Assembly (NCBI GenBank): GCA_950022655.1 | Contig: OX465587.1 | Coordinates: forward strand, 25,361,716-25,425,715 | Direction: 5' to 3' | DNA length: 64,000 nucleotides | DNA from: Alentia gelatinosa | Lineage: Eukaryota > Annelida > Polychaeta > Phyllodocida > Polynoidae | Shown here: piece by piece, positions 25,111-36,604 of the stretch | Position numbering within the stretch: the stretch's first letter is position 1 | How the letters are laid out: every line of letters begins with the position of its first letter | The notes under the pieces: model-generated | The model's input: only the letters and a program-made list of their open reading frames with translations | Database searches by the model: none | What the model was told of the DNA's origin: nothing | Translations under genes and position numbers: made by a program

Positions 25111-25499
25111 TGATTCAGGCATGCCTCCTGTTTCTATCCCAATACATGTACTGCGCTGTACGGGGCCAACAATCATGTACTTTTCGGCGCTCTATCATTA
25201 TGCAAATCTTGCCCCCAACCCATCCATGACTTGAGAACCATGGCCAGTAATGTTACTTTAATATATCACTTTAAACCTTGATCTATGATTTGAACTTGCA
25301 TTACTTGGTAGGGATGTGGACTTCTACTTCCAGAAAAAAATGCATTTAGATGTCGGCGAACCTCTAATATGTAATGATTCATATTGAGAGTAGATGCTTC
25401 AGTCCTATTTAATAGGGTCTAGAGCTGGTAGGAAAACTTCTAGATTTTACCTTGAAGGATTGACATTTTTGAAGAATTTGAAAAGAAAATATCAATGAT

Positions 25500-25655
25500 C
25501 CTTTGTACAAGGATCACAATTTTTCACTTTCCTTAAAAATACTTGTTTTCATTTCCAGTTTAATTGAGCGACATGTTTTCTAAGTGTCCCCTAGCAAATC
25601 ATACGTGAAACATATTTCCACTTTTTCCTCTGACACCAACTGACATCCCTAGCCG
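25500..25655 (+). repeat. Dispersed repeat R2
   Basis: TACTTGTTTTCATTTCCAGT, CGTGAAACATATTTCCACTT and CCAACTGACATCCCTAG; second of a closely spaced pair with 24965-25110. Confidence 0.6.
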
Positions 25656-26739
25656 TATATAGTCACAAAGATAGCCTATTACAATGACACACAATATTAA
25701 CATAAGAACATCAGGTCATTATGTGGTATAAAGACACGATACAGTTGTTGGATTTAACGGTAAGATGGCGCACATCACTGCCCTGTGGCTAGAAGCGCTC
25801 ATGTACATAGAAAAATGACGTACAACCCAATTCAGGAGAACATGTGAAAAGTAATGGATGTGAAAATTACATTTCCCTGTGTTTTTTTATACATACTTAC
25901 TGTATTGTGAAATCTGCCAACTGCTGCTGCAATTTCAATATAAAGACTCAAATATAGTACCCCATAAAGAAATACTGAGGATTAGTGCCATCTAGGATCA
26001 GCAGATCGCTAACGGCAGGCATCGCCTGTGGAGACGTACTGGAACACGTACACTGATGTAGAGTCGATAGTGAGGATAGATTCAATCTGAGCATGATGCG
26101 ACCCTAGCATTTACCACGGCTTAAACACGTTCAACCAATCAAACACAGCTGATAGGGGGAAATATGCCGTAGTGATCTGATGATACATCAATGAAACCAT
26201 CAGCATCGGGGTAAAAAGGATAAAACAGCCCGAGTATTTCAGGTGCTACCTCCTCAGTATTCACTTCAATACTCAGTTACAAACCTTGTGTTGAGCAATC
26301 ATAAATGCTGTGATATTTTAAACGTAAATTGTGTCTTTGTGATACGTTATAGGAATGATTACTTGTGATATCAAAAGAGATTGATATTTTTTTCTTCTAT
26401 ATTGTAGATGTAGAAACATTTGTTAGCTAGTCAAACATAGGCGACACAACTTAAATGTCTTTTATTAAGAAAGTATACAGTTGGATGTAACAGAAAAAAA
26501 GCATTCAATTGCCTTGTTGGATTCAGGATAAATAAATAGAGGTGCACAGTCAGCTGAAATCTGGTTAAAATAGAATGCATATTTGTAGGTAACAGCATCT
26601 TGTATGAATTAGCAGTTGGGCTCGCCGCACATAGATCGCCATATTTGTATCCTTGGTCATATATCTTCTGACCTTCGCCGGCCACACACCTTCATCTAGC
26701 ACTCTCTGGTTGCCTGGCAACCCGCACACCTTGGCCAGG

Positions 26740-26885
26740 ATTAATCAGGAGATGTCGTCATAGAGACATCATCTGGGTGACCTCCCGTGTCAGGGTCACA
26801 GGAGATCTCCATGGCGGAGTGAGGTGACGTCACGCGCGTGTGTGTACACAACTACGTCATAGTGAGACGCTTCACGCCGGGAACA
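26740..26885. promoter_or_regulatory. GC-rich candidate with a CRE palindrome
   Basis: GGTGACGTCACGCGCG (TGACGTCA at 26825-26832) in a short CpG-retaining island, with a second partial site ACTACGTCA. Confidence 0.3.
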
Positions 26886-27559
26886 CCTACAGGTGTAATG
26901 TCACCGGTGATAAGAGTCAAAAAGCTTTTGAATATTGCTTGAGAATAACTTGGTTGATTTTACCATCCACTGAAACGTTGTTATACAGGCTGTTTGCCAT
27001 CATACTGTGGACGTTTACAAACGTAGGAAGCAACAAATCCAATATGGCGGTGTGTAGGGGAATAATTCCGCACGCTAGGAACATCTGGGAACCTAAACTA
27101 GAGATGTAGACAGCAGGTACAGATAAATGATTGATGATTTAAGATACATTAAAGTATTACCTTATTGCAATTCAAATATAATTACTAAAGTATAGCACTT
27201 TTGTAATCTTTTAAATATGATCTACTTGATCACTATATCGCTTGTGATGAAGGAATAAGATCAGATGTATGAGTAATCTTTGATTTCCAGGAATTATTTT
27301 GTGTTCTTTGACAGCCACATTCAAAATATAACTTAAAGGATCAATTATATAACATAAATACAATTTACCCAAAATAAATCTGGTCTACTTCAATAATATA
27401 TAACATTTCAGCATGAGGATAGATCTCCAGTTGATATGATATATTTTTATCGTCAAAAACCGCCATTGTGAAGAAACACATGTATGTATCAAGAACCGCA
27501 ATAATACTGCAGTTTATTGGATATTTAAGAACACCAGTACATATTATAATATTATAAAC

Positions 27560-27660
27560 GCCTTGTTCCGTACCTATCTTGACTTACCATCTCGTTTTGT
27601 AGCTTGTACACACATGGTAGGTTGTTCTATAGCTATCATATACCCGAAATTGATTTTTTT
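27560..27660 (+). repeat. Relative of the 29.5 kb hairpin arm
   Basis: ATCTCGTTTTGTAGCTTGTAC, CATGGTAGGTTGTTCTATA and ATATACCCGAAATTGATTTT match, in the inverted sense, the sequence on both sides of the 29.5 kb hairpin. Confidence 0.5.
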
Positions 27661-27708
27661 TAAACAGCTAATGTTTTAGTCGACGCCTTCGGAACGGTGT
27701 TCCTTACT

Positions 27709-28013
27709 TTATCCTACCCCTAATATAAAATCCCATAGGCTTAACATTGAGTTTCCATATGCCACGCTGACTGGCATACAGAGTTTTATATGCCACTAGT
27801 GGCATACAGAATTGTTATCACGTAATATTCCAAAATCGAGGAGACGGGGTAGGACAAAATCAAAACCTGATTCGTTTTAATTGTGGCCACTGCATTCCAC
27901 TCCTGAAGTTTTGGCTCTGGACTTCACTCAGCTTCGCCTCATGAAATCACTATGCCAAACTCCAGTCGTAGCATACGGTGGCCAAGATTAAAACTCATCC
28001 AGTTTTACGATAG
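27709..28013 (+). mobile_element. Single copy of hairpin element family H1
   Basis: This is a dispersed copy of the 304-bp unit found in tandem at 16.07-16.80 kb, with scattered substitutions and the same arms and loop (GCTTCGCC at 27931-27938). One-copy occurrence here shows the unit is mobile rather than only a satellite. Confidence 0.85.
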
Positions 28014-28446
28014 TATTTATATGTTATATGGCGAAACTGTGCGTATTTCAGTACATACATGATGGGCATACAATAAATATCATTATACTCAGAGCGACGT
28101 ACGACCCGCGTGTCGTGCGTCTTGTTAGGAGGTGAGGAGGTGGGAGGGGGTCATGGTAGTGCCTTCTGCTGTTAGCTGTCTCATTGACCGCTTCTGGGCA
28201 GCATCATGCCCAAGGTTATTTTGACGTCACACTCACAGCCAGCCCACGGACGTCAATTGGCACGCGTCACTGTCGCTGGACCAAGATATTGTTGTTTTCA
28301 AAAGTATTTTGGTTGTCAGTTATGACCCGCCTGTTTCTGTTTGAACTTGGTGAACTTGAGGCGGTTAGCGATGGCTGCGTCAGGTCTTAAGTATATGAGG
28401 GAAAGAGGAAGTAGATGGGACTGGTTTCTGGTGATTACAGACGGGA

Positions 28447-28603
28447 GGATAAATACACAATATTGACTGGTTTCAGATACAAGCGGCAGTATGAGTTGAC
28501 GCGTAGTAATATCCGATTGAATGCGAGGATATTGCGTAGAGCCAATTCCGAGGAACATACAACCGCTTATATCTGAAAATAGTCTATATTGTACTTATTA
28601 TCC
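28447..28603. mobile_element. Foldback element, family H2, alternative arms
   Basis: The left arm GGATAAATACACAATATTGA leads into CTGGTTTCAGATACAAGCGG. The right arm is its complement (CCGCTTATATCTGAAAATAG, then TACTTATTATCC). The core CGTAGTAATATCC ... GAGGATATTGCGTAG is itself an inverted repeat. It pairs with the 23.0 kb copy. Confidence 0.75.
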
Positions 28604-28819
28604 ACCCATATCCAACTGGTGGCAGCAAAATTTACTTCACTTAAGTTTATATGCACTATGTTTCCATACGCGCCCTTCCCAGTTCCCATGGGTTTTCTAT
28701 GAACACTTTGTGTTAGGTGTGTACTAACTACTGAGCTGCTCGGGTGTCCTTGTGAAAGTCTTCAGTTACTTCCAGCACTGCAGTAACCATTGGGGGAAAT
28801 GAACCAGTATGCCAGTATT

Positions 28820-29130
28820 TTATGACAGCTTTCCACTCCTCCACGGAAGTCCATGTTTTTCATTTTCACTATGTAGATTCAGAATTGTTATATTTCCAAA
28901 TTTCCATGGAAATCCACGTTTTCATTTTCAGTAGATGAGGTTCTCTTCCCATATGGGAAGCAAAGATATGAATTGCTTCATTCACGCCAATAAAACATGG
29001 TTTGAACTTCCCGACATACTTCCCCTCTACCTCACGCCGTCGCCGATACTGACATGTTTTACAGGTTTTCTCGGTCTTTCTGCCGTAGCAAATTCCACAT
29101 GAAAAGTATTTCGAATTTCCATTGATTAAT
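28820..29130 (+). repeat. Dispersed repeat R2
   Basis: GACAGCTTTCCACTCC, GGAAGTCCATG and GGAAATCCACGTTTTCATTT, ending with AAATTCCACATGAAAAGTAT. The 5' block is present twice. Confidence 0.5.
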
Positions 29131-29537
29131 ACATGCTAATGAATGAATCGATGATTAGAAGGATGATGAATAATCTAGACAAATCCAGCATGGTCATAGC
29201 TGAGCTCTGACTGTAATTGGCATGAGAGAACATTAGATAGAGTCAGAATATCAAAATCAAAAAAAGAAAAAAAGGAAAGAACCCATATCATACTGGTGAT
29301 GTCACCTACAGTTTCAACCACATACCAGGATTTACTATATACCCATGCCGTATATACTGTAAATACGCACATGTGATACGCGCATATGATGTAAAAATAC
29401 TGTACGGACCACTGGTCCGTACACTAAAATACGGACCACCTAGCCATACACATTTATTAAAATTTTGGTTGTTAAGAAAAATGAAATTGATTTTTTTCTT
29501 TTTAATTTCGGGTATATAGTAAATATATAACGTCCAA

Positions 29538-29644
29538 CCATGCCTGTACAAGTCACATAACTCGATGCTAATTTACCGTTTGTCTGGAACTCGGTCCGTA
29601 CAAACGGTAAATTAGCATCTCGTTCTGTGGCTTGTACAGCATGG
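29538..29644. repeat. Long hairpin, about 44-bp arms
   Basis: GATGCTAATTTACCGTTTG and its exact complement CAAACGGTAAATTAGCATC form a perfect 19-bp inner stem around a GGTCCGTA-containing loop. The pairing extends outward to CCATGCCTGTACAAG/CTTGTACAGCATGG with few mismatches. Confidence 0.85.
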
Positions 29645-30477
29645 TCAGGAGGTTCTATATAAGTACAGGTCTCAGATCGACTCTAACCCATTGGACCAAC
29701 TCCTTGGTGGCGGTCACGGTGCGTGATAAAACACGTCCAGTGGTTTCAGACTGTGACATATCGCGCGCCCTTCTCCCCATACCCAGGAGGTTCTCTTTTG
29801 AAAATCCTTCAGTAAACACGATGCGGCCACAGACTTCGGTGTCAAGATTCAGTCATGTATGACCAACCTGACATCAGTAAGTATGCACTCAGTGGGTGTT
29901 GGCGTACAGAGTAGTGCAGCGGTTGGGCAGACGTCAGCCGCTGTATCAAGAACTACCTCTTCCCGCCCTCTGAATAGACTGGTTCCCTGCCCAAATGAAA
30001 TAAGGGACTGGTAACTACTTCTTACGTAAGGAAGACCTTGAAGTGACGGCCATCACCTCTCGTGGCTCAACATAGACTTGCACAAGTTTGGTTTTTTTTT
30101 CTTTAATTCTACTATACTTACGATTTTCTACATTCAGTGCTTTATTCTAAAGAAATACTGCTGCTTAATTTTTAACAGCAATCTTTTTGTACTGGCTGTA
30201 TGGAAGACAGGCCTGCAGGTTTAATACAAGTCCAGATAAAATAAATGAAATAAAAAGAAAAGGATACAGGGACTGAGGCCAGTCTAGGCTCTATAGTCTC
30301 AGTCTGCCAACGAGACACTCCCCCAGCAGATCTTTTGCGGAAGTAGAGTACAGAATCTCTGCTAAGAGAGTGCAAGAAATGGAGGCGTTACCCATAGTGC
30401 ACCAAAAAAATGGAACCCATTACCTGGCCTATAATGTGACTAGGCCAGGCTTCCAGGCTAACCCTCCGAACCACTTT

Positions 30478-31105
30478 CCAACCACCGATTCTGTGCCTTG
30501 CTTCCTGCCCTGCTTGTATCTCTGCGTCGACCTACCTGTTTGTGGCAAAATCTGCCCTATGCGCCAGTTTTTCGTGTATTCTAAATTCTGTGCACTTTGA
30601 GGAGTATTTTGTGCTTTACTTGTAAAAGAGATGTGCATATTTATATTGTTAATACTATACAATCATTCCTGTTATTTTTTATGTCAAATCAGGCATAGTC
30701 TCTGGGATTACTTTCTTCAGTGGAGAGCACCTCAGGTGTTGCAGGGTCATATCATTTTGTCAACAAGACACATGCTCCTTCGAAGGGGCGGTCTAATGAA
30801 CTGTGGATGCATGCTACAGGGATGTCAGTTTTTCGGGGTTTTCCGGGTTTCCGGTGTTTTTACCTATTCTAAATTAATCAAATGAAATATAGTGTACTAG
30901 CGGCCAGTAGCGGAAGCCATGCGGCCGGTAGCGAAGGCCATGCGGCCGGTAGTGCAGCCCCGGCAGCGGGAGCACCAGTCGCGGGCCTCCCATTACACAT
31001 TTTAGAATCCCGAATTAAGTTTCTCTAGTATGAAACGTCACTGGGTTGGACCAGAGATAAATAAGCCCAAGCGCCACGAAAGATCTGCTGGGAGAGTGCC
31101 TCTGA
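30478..31105 (+). repeat. Dispersed repeat R1, copy 2
   Basis: Same blocks and order as 1385-1945 with a GC-rich 21-bp tandem insertion (30895-30968). Two copies, same orientation, 29 kb apart. Nature (transposon or segmental copy) unknown. Confidence 0.75.
30895..30968. repeat. 21-bp GC-rich tandem repeat
   Basis: About three units of GCGGCCGGTAGCGAAGGCCAT-type sequence. Confidence 0.8.
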
Positions 31106-31261
31106 ACTTCAACTCACGGATGGGTTTCTGAGCGGTGCCCCGTGTGTTTGCAGATGGCATTAAGCCCCGGGGTCGGACAGATCCGGGTCGACTCAGCTCT
31201 GGGATTAATGAAAGGGTAAGGGCAACATGATTAGGGCCAACAAGTGGCGACCCTTCTGGCC

Positions 31262-31345
31262 GTGCCTCTGCTCTGCCGCCGACCCGCTCAGACCCGCCGC
31301 CGACCCGCTCCAGCCCGCCGCCGACCCGCCAAGACCCGCCGGGAA
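31262..31345. repeat. CCGCCGACCCGC tandem repeat
   Basis: CCCGCCGCCGACCCGCTC recurs two to three times with interruptions. It produces a Gly-rich minus-strand reading frame that I do not regard as a gene. Confidence 0.7.
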
Positions 31346-31594
31346 TAGCAGTCAATTTCCGAGGCTCGTGAATCCCACGCGCCGACCTAGGTTCTTTTAA
31401 TACCATAAAAGGTGACTTGTAAGACGCGGCTGTAATGTGTGTGTCCGTGCTCGTTTGGGCGTGGTCGACATCACGAAGCGAGATCGTGTGGACGCGGATG
31501 TTTATACCTGTGTACAGTGTAGAGAATGTTGTCTTTTGGGGTTGCCCGAAGGCGTGTGCATGATTTGCATCATCTATATCCATTTTAGCCTGCT

Positions 31595-31807
31595 GAGTGA
31601 TTCAGGGTCGTACATGGAGAGCATTTTCTGTACGCCAAGGAGATCCATGGACTATATGGGTTTACTTTATTCAACACCTATTTTTTCATTAACCTTATGG
31701 ACTGCTAAGACTGTCTTAGTGAACGAACTTAAATATCATTGAACCCTTGTACGAGGTACAGAAAAGGGTCTTCATGTACGACCCTAAATTATTGAACAGG
31801 TCCCTGG
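31595..31807. mobile_element. MITE family T1, second copy
   Basis: Left GGGTCGTACATGG ... TTTTCTGTAC; right GTACAGAAAAGGGTCTTCAT, GTACGACCC ... GGTCCCTGG. The core CCTTATGGACTGC and ACTGTCTTAGTGAACG matches the 46.2 kb copy. Confidence 0.8.
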
Positions 31808-32049
31808 ATCGCGTCATAAGAAGATCGAATCGAGGAGATGAATATATACCAAGAGAAATCACAAGATGATAAGATATTTATCTATGATCCGTATCGACAC
31901 CATTGCCTATTTCCAATCCCAGCTCTACCCACAGGACTGACATATATCGTATAACTCATTGTAAATACATTTGTCTACACCATAATCATTGATCATCGAG
32001 CAGGAATCACATTACTCCTAGTTCCATGATCAATATATACATTTTTCAC

Positions 32050-32275
32050 CTATGGTATTTTTGTCCCATGGGCTTAACATTGGTAACTCGTTCCCCATGG
32101 CCCTACGAGTATTACAGTCCGTTCTCCTTTCATTTAGTGTGTCCAGAAAGCGACTCGTTTTGGTCAAAGTAGTCGTTCTCCGACTCGTTTGAACGCTACG
32201 CGATATTCAATCAGCTTCGCCGAGTTCATATCTCTCGTTCAAACTTATGGAGAACGACAACTCTGACCAAAAGTT
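32050..32275 (+). mobile_element. Hairpin element, family H1 skeleton with different stems
   Basis: CCCATGGGCTTAACATTGG is followed by a hairpin with ACTCGT (32086-32091)/ACGAGT (32105-32110), then a long hairpin from TTTTGGTCA (32158) to TGACCAAAA (about 32272) around the loop GCTTCGCC (32214-32221). Arms are private to this copy. The word ACTCGTT recurs several times inside it. Confidence 0.75.
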
Positions 32276-33679
32276 ATTGGTTTCTTCTTTAGTTTCCCCT
32301 TGATTGTATTTTGAGTCACTATTCTTCCTCTTTACCAGATCGACTGATATCAATCTAATTTCTGCCTAACTGTAGCTTCCTGAATATAGGGTTCCAAGCA
32401 ATTCTTGCAGTACAAATATAACAATTCAAGCAAGAAATGGCAAGTGGCAAGGTCTATAAAGCTCAGCGAACTACTGAATGGATACCGCAATGCAGGTGCG
32501 CAATGCAGGTGCGCTGTGCGTTCTCTAGTTAGGCTGCCGCTCGGTCAAACACGGCCGGGTCTGGCCTTACACCTATAGCGAAACACTGCAATCACAGCTC
32601 GAGTTTTGACGGTGAGTAGGATTGCAAGACTGTTCTTTTTCGAAGATATGACAGCTGGAACAAACTGGAACATTGTATTAAAAAGATAGGTATATGATGG
32701 CTAGGCTCGCCAATGTGTTATTATGCATTCAGTTTCGGTGTTACGTTCATACACCCAATCATCCAATGCTACCGAGTGTTTGGCTGCAGGCATTGCGTAA
32801 CCAAGCAGATAATGTGTGACACCAGCCTGTGGAAAAAGGTCTATTCTCAGCTATGGGTCAGAATTGTGTACAGGTCAGAGGCGGCTTCCCCAACGAGATA
32901 ATAGGTCTTGCTTTTCCAGTTTAGTTGTTAGACGTGCTTGGCGTGCGACTGGCTGCACTAGAGTAACCTCCAGAGACCCAGCAGGACGAGATACAACGTC
33001 CCCTCACCTTCCATCTCGCTCTGCTCGTCCTGTAGATGGGGCGACTAATAAATGAGCACCAGGGGTCGTTCCAGAACTCACACGGCGCGCCATCTGACGC
33101 CCTTTGTGTTAACAAGGTCACGTCTCCGAGATGGGTCTAATTAGGTCACGTAGCCTCGGTCCTGTTCGCGAGATGATGGCTATGACTTGCTAATTGTGAA
33201 ACGTGTCAGACGTTGTGATGTGGTGTCTCTGTGTGGGGCCATGGACCTGTAGCCCTGAACTGCGCCATTTCCTATATCAAAGCTGTCAGCGTGTGCCCCT
33301 TGTGGATTTGGTAGGGAAATACAAACGCCTGGTACACAGGCAATCATTGAAGATTTTACACCAAATGGTAAAGTATATATATATAGACAGCTCAGTTTTA
33401 AGGTTTCTCTTGTTTAGCTTCTCTACATATTCAAGCGTCTTAATGTTCTTATGAATTATATGGCACCTTATATATTAGTTATATGGTCGAAAATCACGAA
33501 ATGGCAGCAAATAGACTATATCTTGAATATTTCTAAAAATCTTTTTGGGGAATATGTGGTTAACAATTTTTTCGTTTTATAGGGTGTGCGCGGTTTTTTT
33601 TTTTGGGGGGGGGGGTAGTTTAAATGGTTTCCTTGCATGTAGGGCATGGTAGGACAGAGTCTGGAACGATAAATACCAC

Positions 33680-33955
33680 ATAACTCCAATATATAGACAA
33701 ATTATGGTTAAAAACGAATGTATTACGCCGTCAACCTCGAGTGGTTTTCAGCACAACCGTCCAAAAAAACAACGTTGTATTTCGTACCCATGGTCATTAA
33801 TTATAATTTCTATTCCTAGAAATTCGACAATGGGTTTCGAAAAGTCATAAACCATGGGTGTGGTTTACGGCCAATTATAAATAATGGATAGTGGTTTACT
33901 GTGTCCCCATACATTTTCCATGGGGACTACGTTACCCATGGGTAAGAATTAGATA
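33680..33955. mobile_element. Dispersed element, family H3
   Basis: AATAATGGATAGTGGTTTAC, CCCATACATTTTCCATGGGG and internal CCATGGGT/ACCCATGG words align with the 35.8 kb copy. Stem words differ between copies. Confidence 0.55.
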
Positions 33956-35149
33956 ATGTCCTAGCGAAGTTTTCCATCGTTGACTCTCCAAGCATGTTGG
34001 CGCCCAGAGCCCCTCCACATGTCCCTTTGTGTGCGGCACGGACGTACAGCCGTCAGCAATATGCCGGGATGAGCCTGATCGTATGACTAAACTGACACAC
34101 GGCTCATCTGCAGCCAGAAAGTGCCACAGCTTGTCAGGCAGATTTTCTGCTAGGGAATGAAATGAAACCTCGCTATGGAGTAGTAGTGCTTTTGACAGTT
34201 GTTTGATATACAAGCTTATTCATCACATTTCCCTAAATATTTTTGAAATGAAGTGATTATTCAAAATGATTTATAATGAGTAATATTGATTTATGAGGAC
34301 AACCAAAAGATGTTGGCAGTACTTAATGCATTAGCGAATAAGAAAGCGTTCAATGCTTTTGATAAAACGATCACGTTATTGTCAATTAGTCGCCGTGATT
34401 CAATGATGTATCTGTATTTTCTGGATATGCCTGAAAAACTCGACTTTGTTGAGAGGCATTGACAATAAAAAGATTTAAAAAACCGTGGTCAAACTCGGTG
34501 GAGTATGGACCAAGTTACCTTCCTCGCATGAGTTTCCTTCTAAATACTCTTACGGTGACGTTTAACAAACCCTAGAACATACATTACCATGCTACTTTAG
34601 CCACACGACAGCCACAACTGTAGACCACAACATAAAACGCTTTAAGAAGATCAGTGTTATGTTCGAAGCGAAAAAAGAATTAGCACAATCCATTACTCTT
34701 ATTCTGTGTAGGAATAATTGAGGAAAAGGCATTCATCTAACGACCAAGGGTAACTATTGCTGCAAAGAAGCTTCGGGCTTAGAATATGAATTCTGTAGAT
34801 TTATTCTCTACTAAAACCTGAAATTCGGTCCGTTCATGAAGAACGATAAGCATTCTTTTCGAACAGTCTGCCTAAAATCACAGCTGCATCACTGGTTCCA
34901 ATATCAACCCATCATATTTGAACTACCCCAAAAAGGTGGGATCTCCGCAGTTCATGCCGAAAGATAATGTCTGCTTTGAATTATAGGAATGTTCCTAAAA
35001 CACAGTAAATTCGAGTATATGGAGCCATATATGTGCAGTTGTGAATTTCAGTTACTAACAGAGATGCAAGTTTTCCGGTTTTTATAGTGTACTCATTTTC
35101 CATCATAATATAGGCAAAATGTAAAGAGAAGCAAGATTAGGACTGCCCT

Positions 35150-35247
35150 GGCATAAGTAAATCCCCATAGACTTAACATGATGTGACTGTATGACACGGT
35201 TATGCCATGAAATATCTATATGCCACGCGATGAGGTAGGATAAAAAT
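35150..35247 (+). mobile_element. Short H1 relative (5' half)
   Basis: CCCCATAGACTTAACATG, then GGTTATGCCATGAAATAT and TATATGCCACG, then GGTAGGATAAAAATC. It stops where the long hairpin would begin. It matches the inverted copy at 57.5 kb more closely than the 16 kb units. Confidence 0.6.
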
Positions 35248-35454
35248 CTAAACGTCACTTAATTTTATATAATTGTTTACATGGCTATCATTCTCTTCTG
35301 CTATAGATATCACAATCCACGGTGATAGAGTAATTACCAGAATCTGTAGATACCTTCAAGGCAAACCTTCACTTTTTGGCGATTGGTCGCATCTCGATAC
35401 CGGCATATATTGGCATGCCTATCGAACTATAGGGAACAGTTAAAGGAATATGTA

Positions 35455-35605
35455 TGTGGTCTACCATCATTGGTCGAGCGTGGCTCTATGTCAAGGTGGG
35501 ATTGTCTACGTGACTCACACGCTGCGTGGTGCCCCAATCTGGTCCCTATAAACCCTTAGGGTCCCCTGGGACGTTAAACCACAAACAAACAAGCCCAAAC
35601 CTGAA
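35455..35605 (+). mobile_element. SINE 3' half
   Basis: GGTCCCTATAAACCCTTAGG precedes GGACGTTAAAC (35569) and a CAAACAAACAAG tail. No clear tRNA head. Confidence 0.55.
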
Positions 35606-35794
35606 ATCACAGCTTTCAGTAGATGACGTAGCTTTGAGCCTCCCTACAGGATTGTCCCATGCAATATGACACAATTTGATAACCATGTATCTATCTAGTA
35701 TGTCGTGAAATAGTTTACAAATCTACGTTCATTTTGTACGTTCTACTTACAAACGATAGTAAATAGTTCTGATTACTTAGTGACTTTGAATATA

Positions 35795-36022
35795 GACAAT
35801 GATTTAATTGCCATATTAAAGGGTATATCAATAGGGACTATCTGTTGCTCTAAACCACTAAAGACTCTTTCCCCATAACTAATCGCTTTGAGACCCTATA
35901 CAATGGATTTAAAATCCGTATTCCATGGTTATGGTATCCGACAGTTTTTAAATAATGGTTAGTGGTTAACTGAGATCCCATACATTTTCAATGGGGACTT
36001 TATATAAGATGGATAATAAATC
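35795..36022. mobile_element. Dispersed element, family H3
   Basis: AGGGTATATCAATAGGGACT (compare 13.17 kb), AATAATGGTTAGTGGTTAAC, CCCATACATTTTCAATGGGG and the end GATGGATAATAAA. It is collinear with the copies at 13.1 and 33.7 kb. Confidence 0.6.
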
Positions 36023-36399
36023 TATGATACTGTGCCAGGTAGTGTTAAATACTAAGAGAAAACGTGGTCACTGAGCCCGGTGACTGGGATGACTGTACGA
36101 AGTCTTTTGTGATACATAAAATATGTCCCGATGCTGGAGGCGGAGGGACATTTATGTTTCAAATGGCCAAGAACGACATCCCTAGGGCTCAGTCACAACG
36201 TTTTCTTATCATTGTATACATAAAACATGAAAAGAACCGCCTTTTTATTCACTTATTAAATCATCGTCTCATACCTCATTCACTACGTCTCAGTGAGCCC
36301 GAACATTATTTGTACTGCGCCCCTAACAGCGGGTAGTATTCCATAGACGTCCAGCCATTGGTATATTATAGGATTCTTCTAAACTGCTTTTGTAAACGT

Positions 36400-36450
36400 G
36401 TAGAAGCCGTGTGTGTAACGGATTCCTTGACGGTGTTGGACGTTAAACGG
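36400..36450 (+). mobile_element. SINE tail remnant
   Basis: GGACGTTAAAC at 36438 with no AAAC repeat; probably a truncated SINE end. Confidence 0.3.
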
Positions 36451-36604
36451 GAGGCGCCGTGTCTGGGCTGGAGAGCTCGCCAAACACCCGGTCTCACCTC
36501 AACGACCAGTCGCCCACACACCGTTACTTTACACGGTGACGTTGACAAAGGTCAGGCTGTAACGTGGGGAGAACGGGAGCCACTGAGCAGCTCATTTCAT
36601 TGAC

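Noticed and set aside
31038..31583. 181-codon minus-strand frame
   Set aside because: GC-rich low-complexity sequence with a CCGCCGACCCGC tandem repeat and repeat R1 at one end; no domain.
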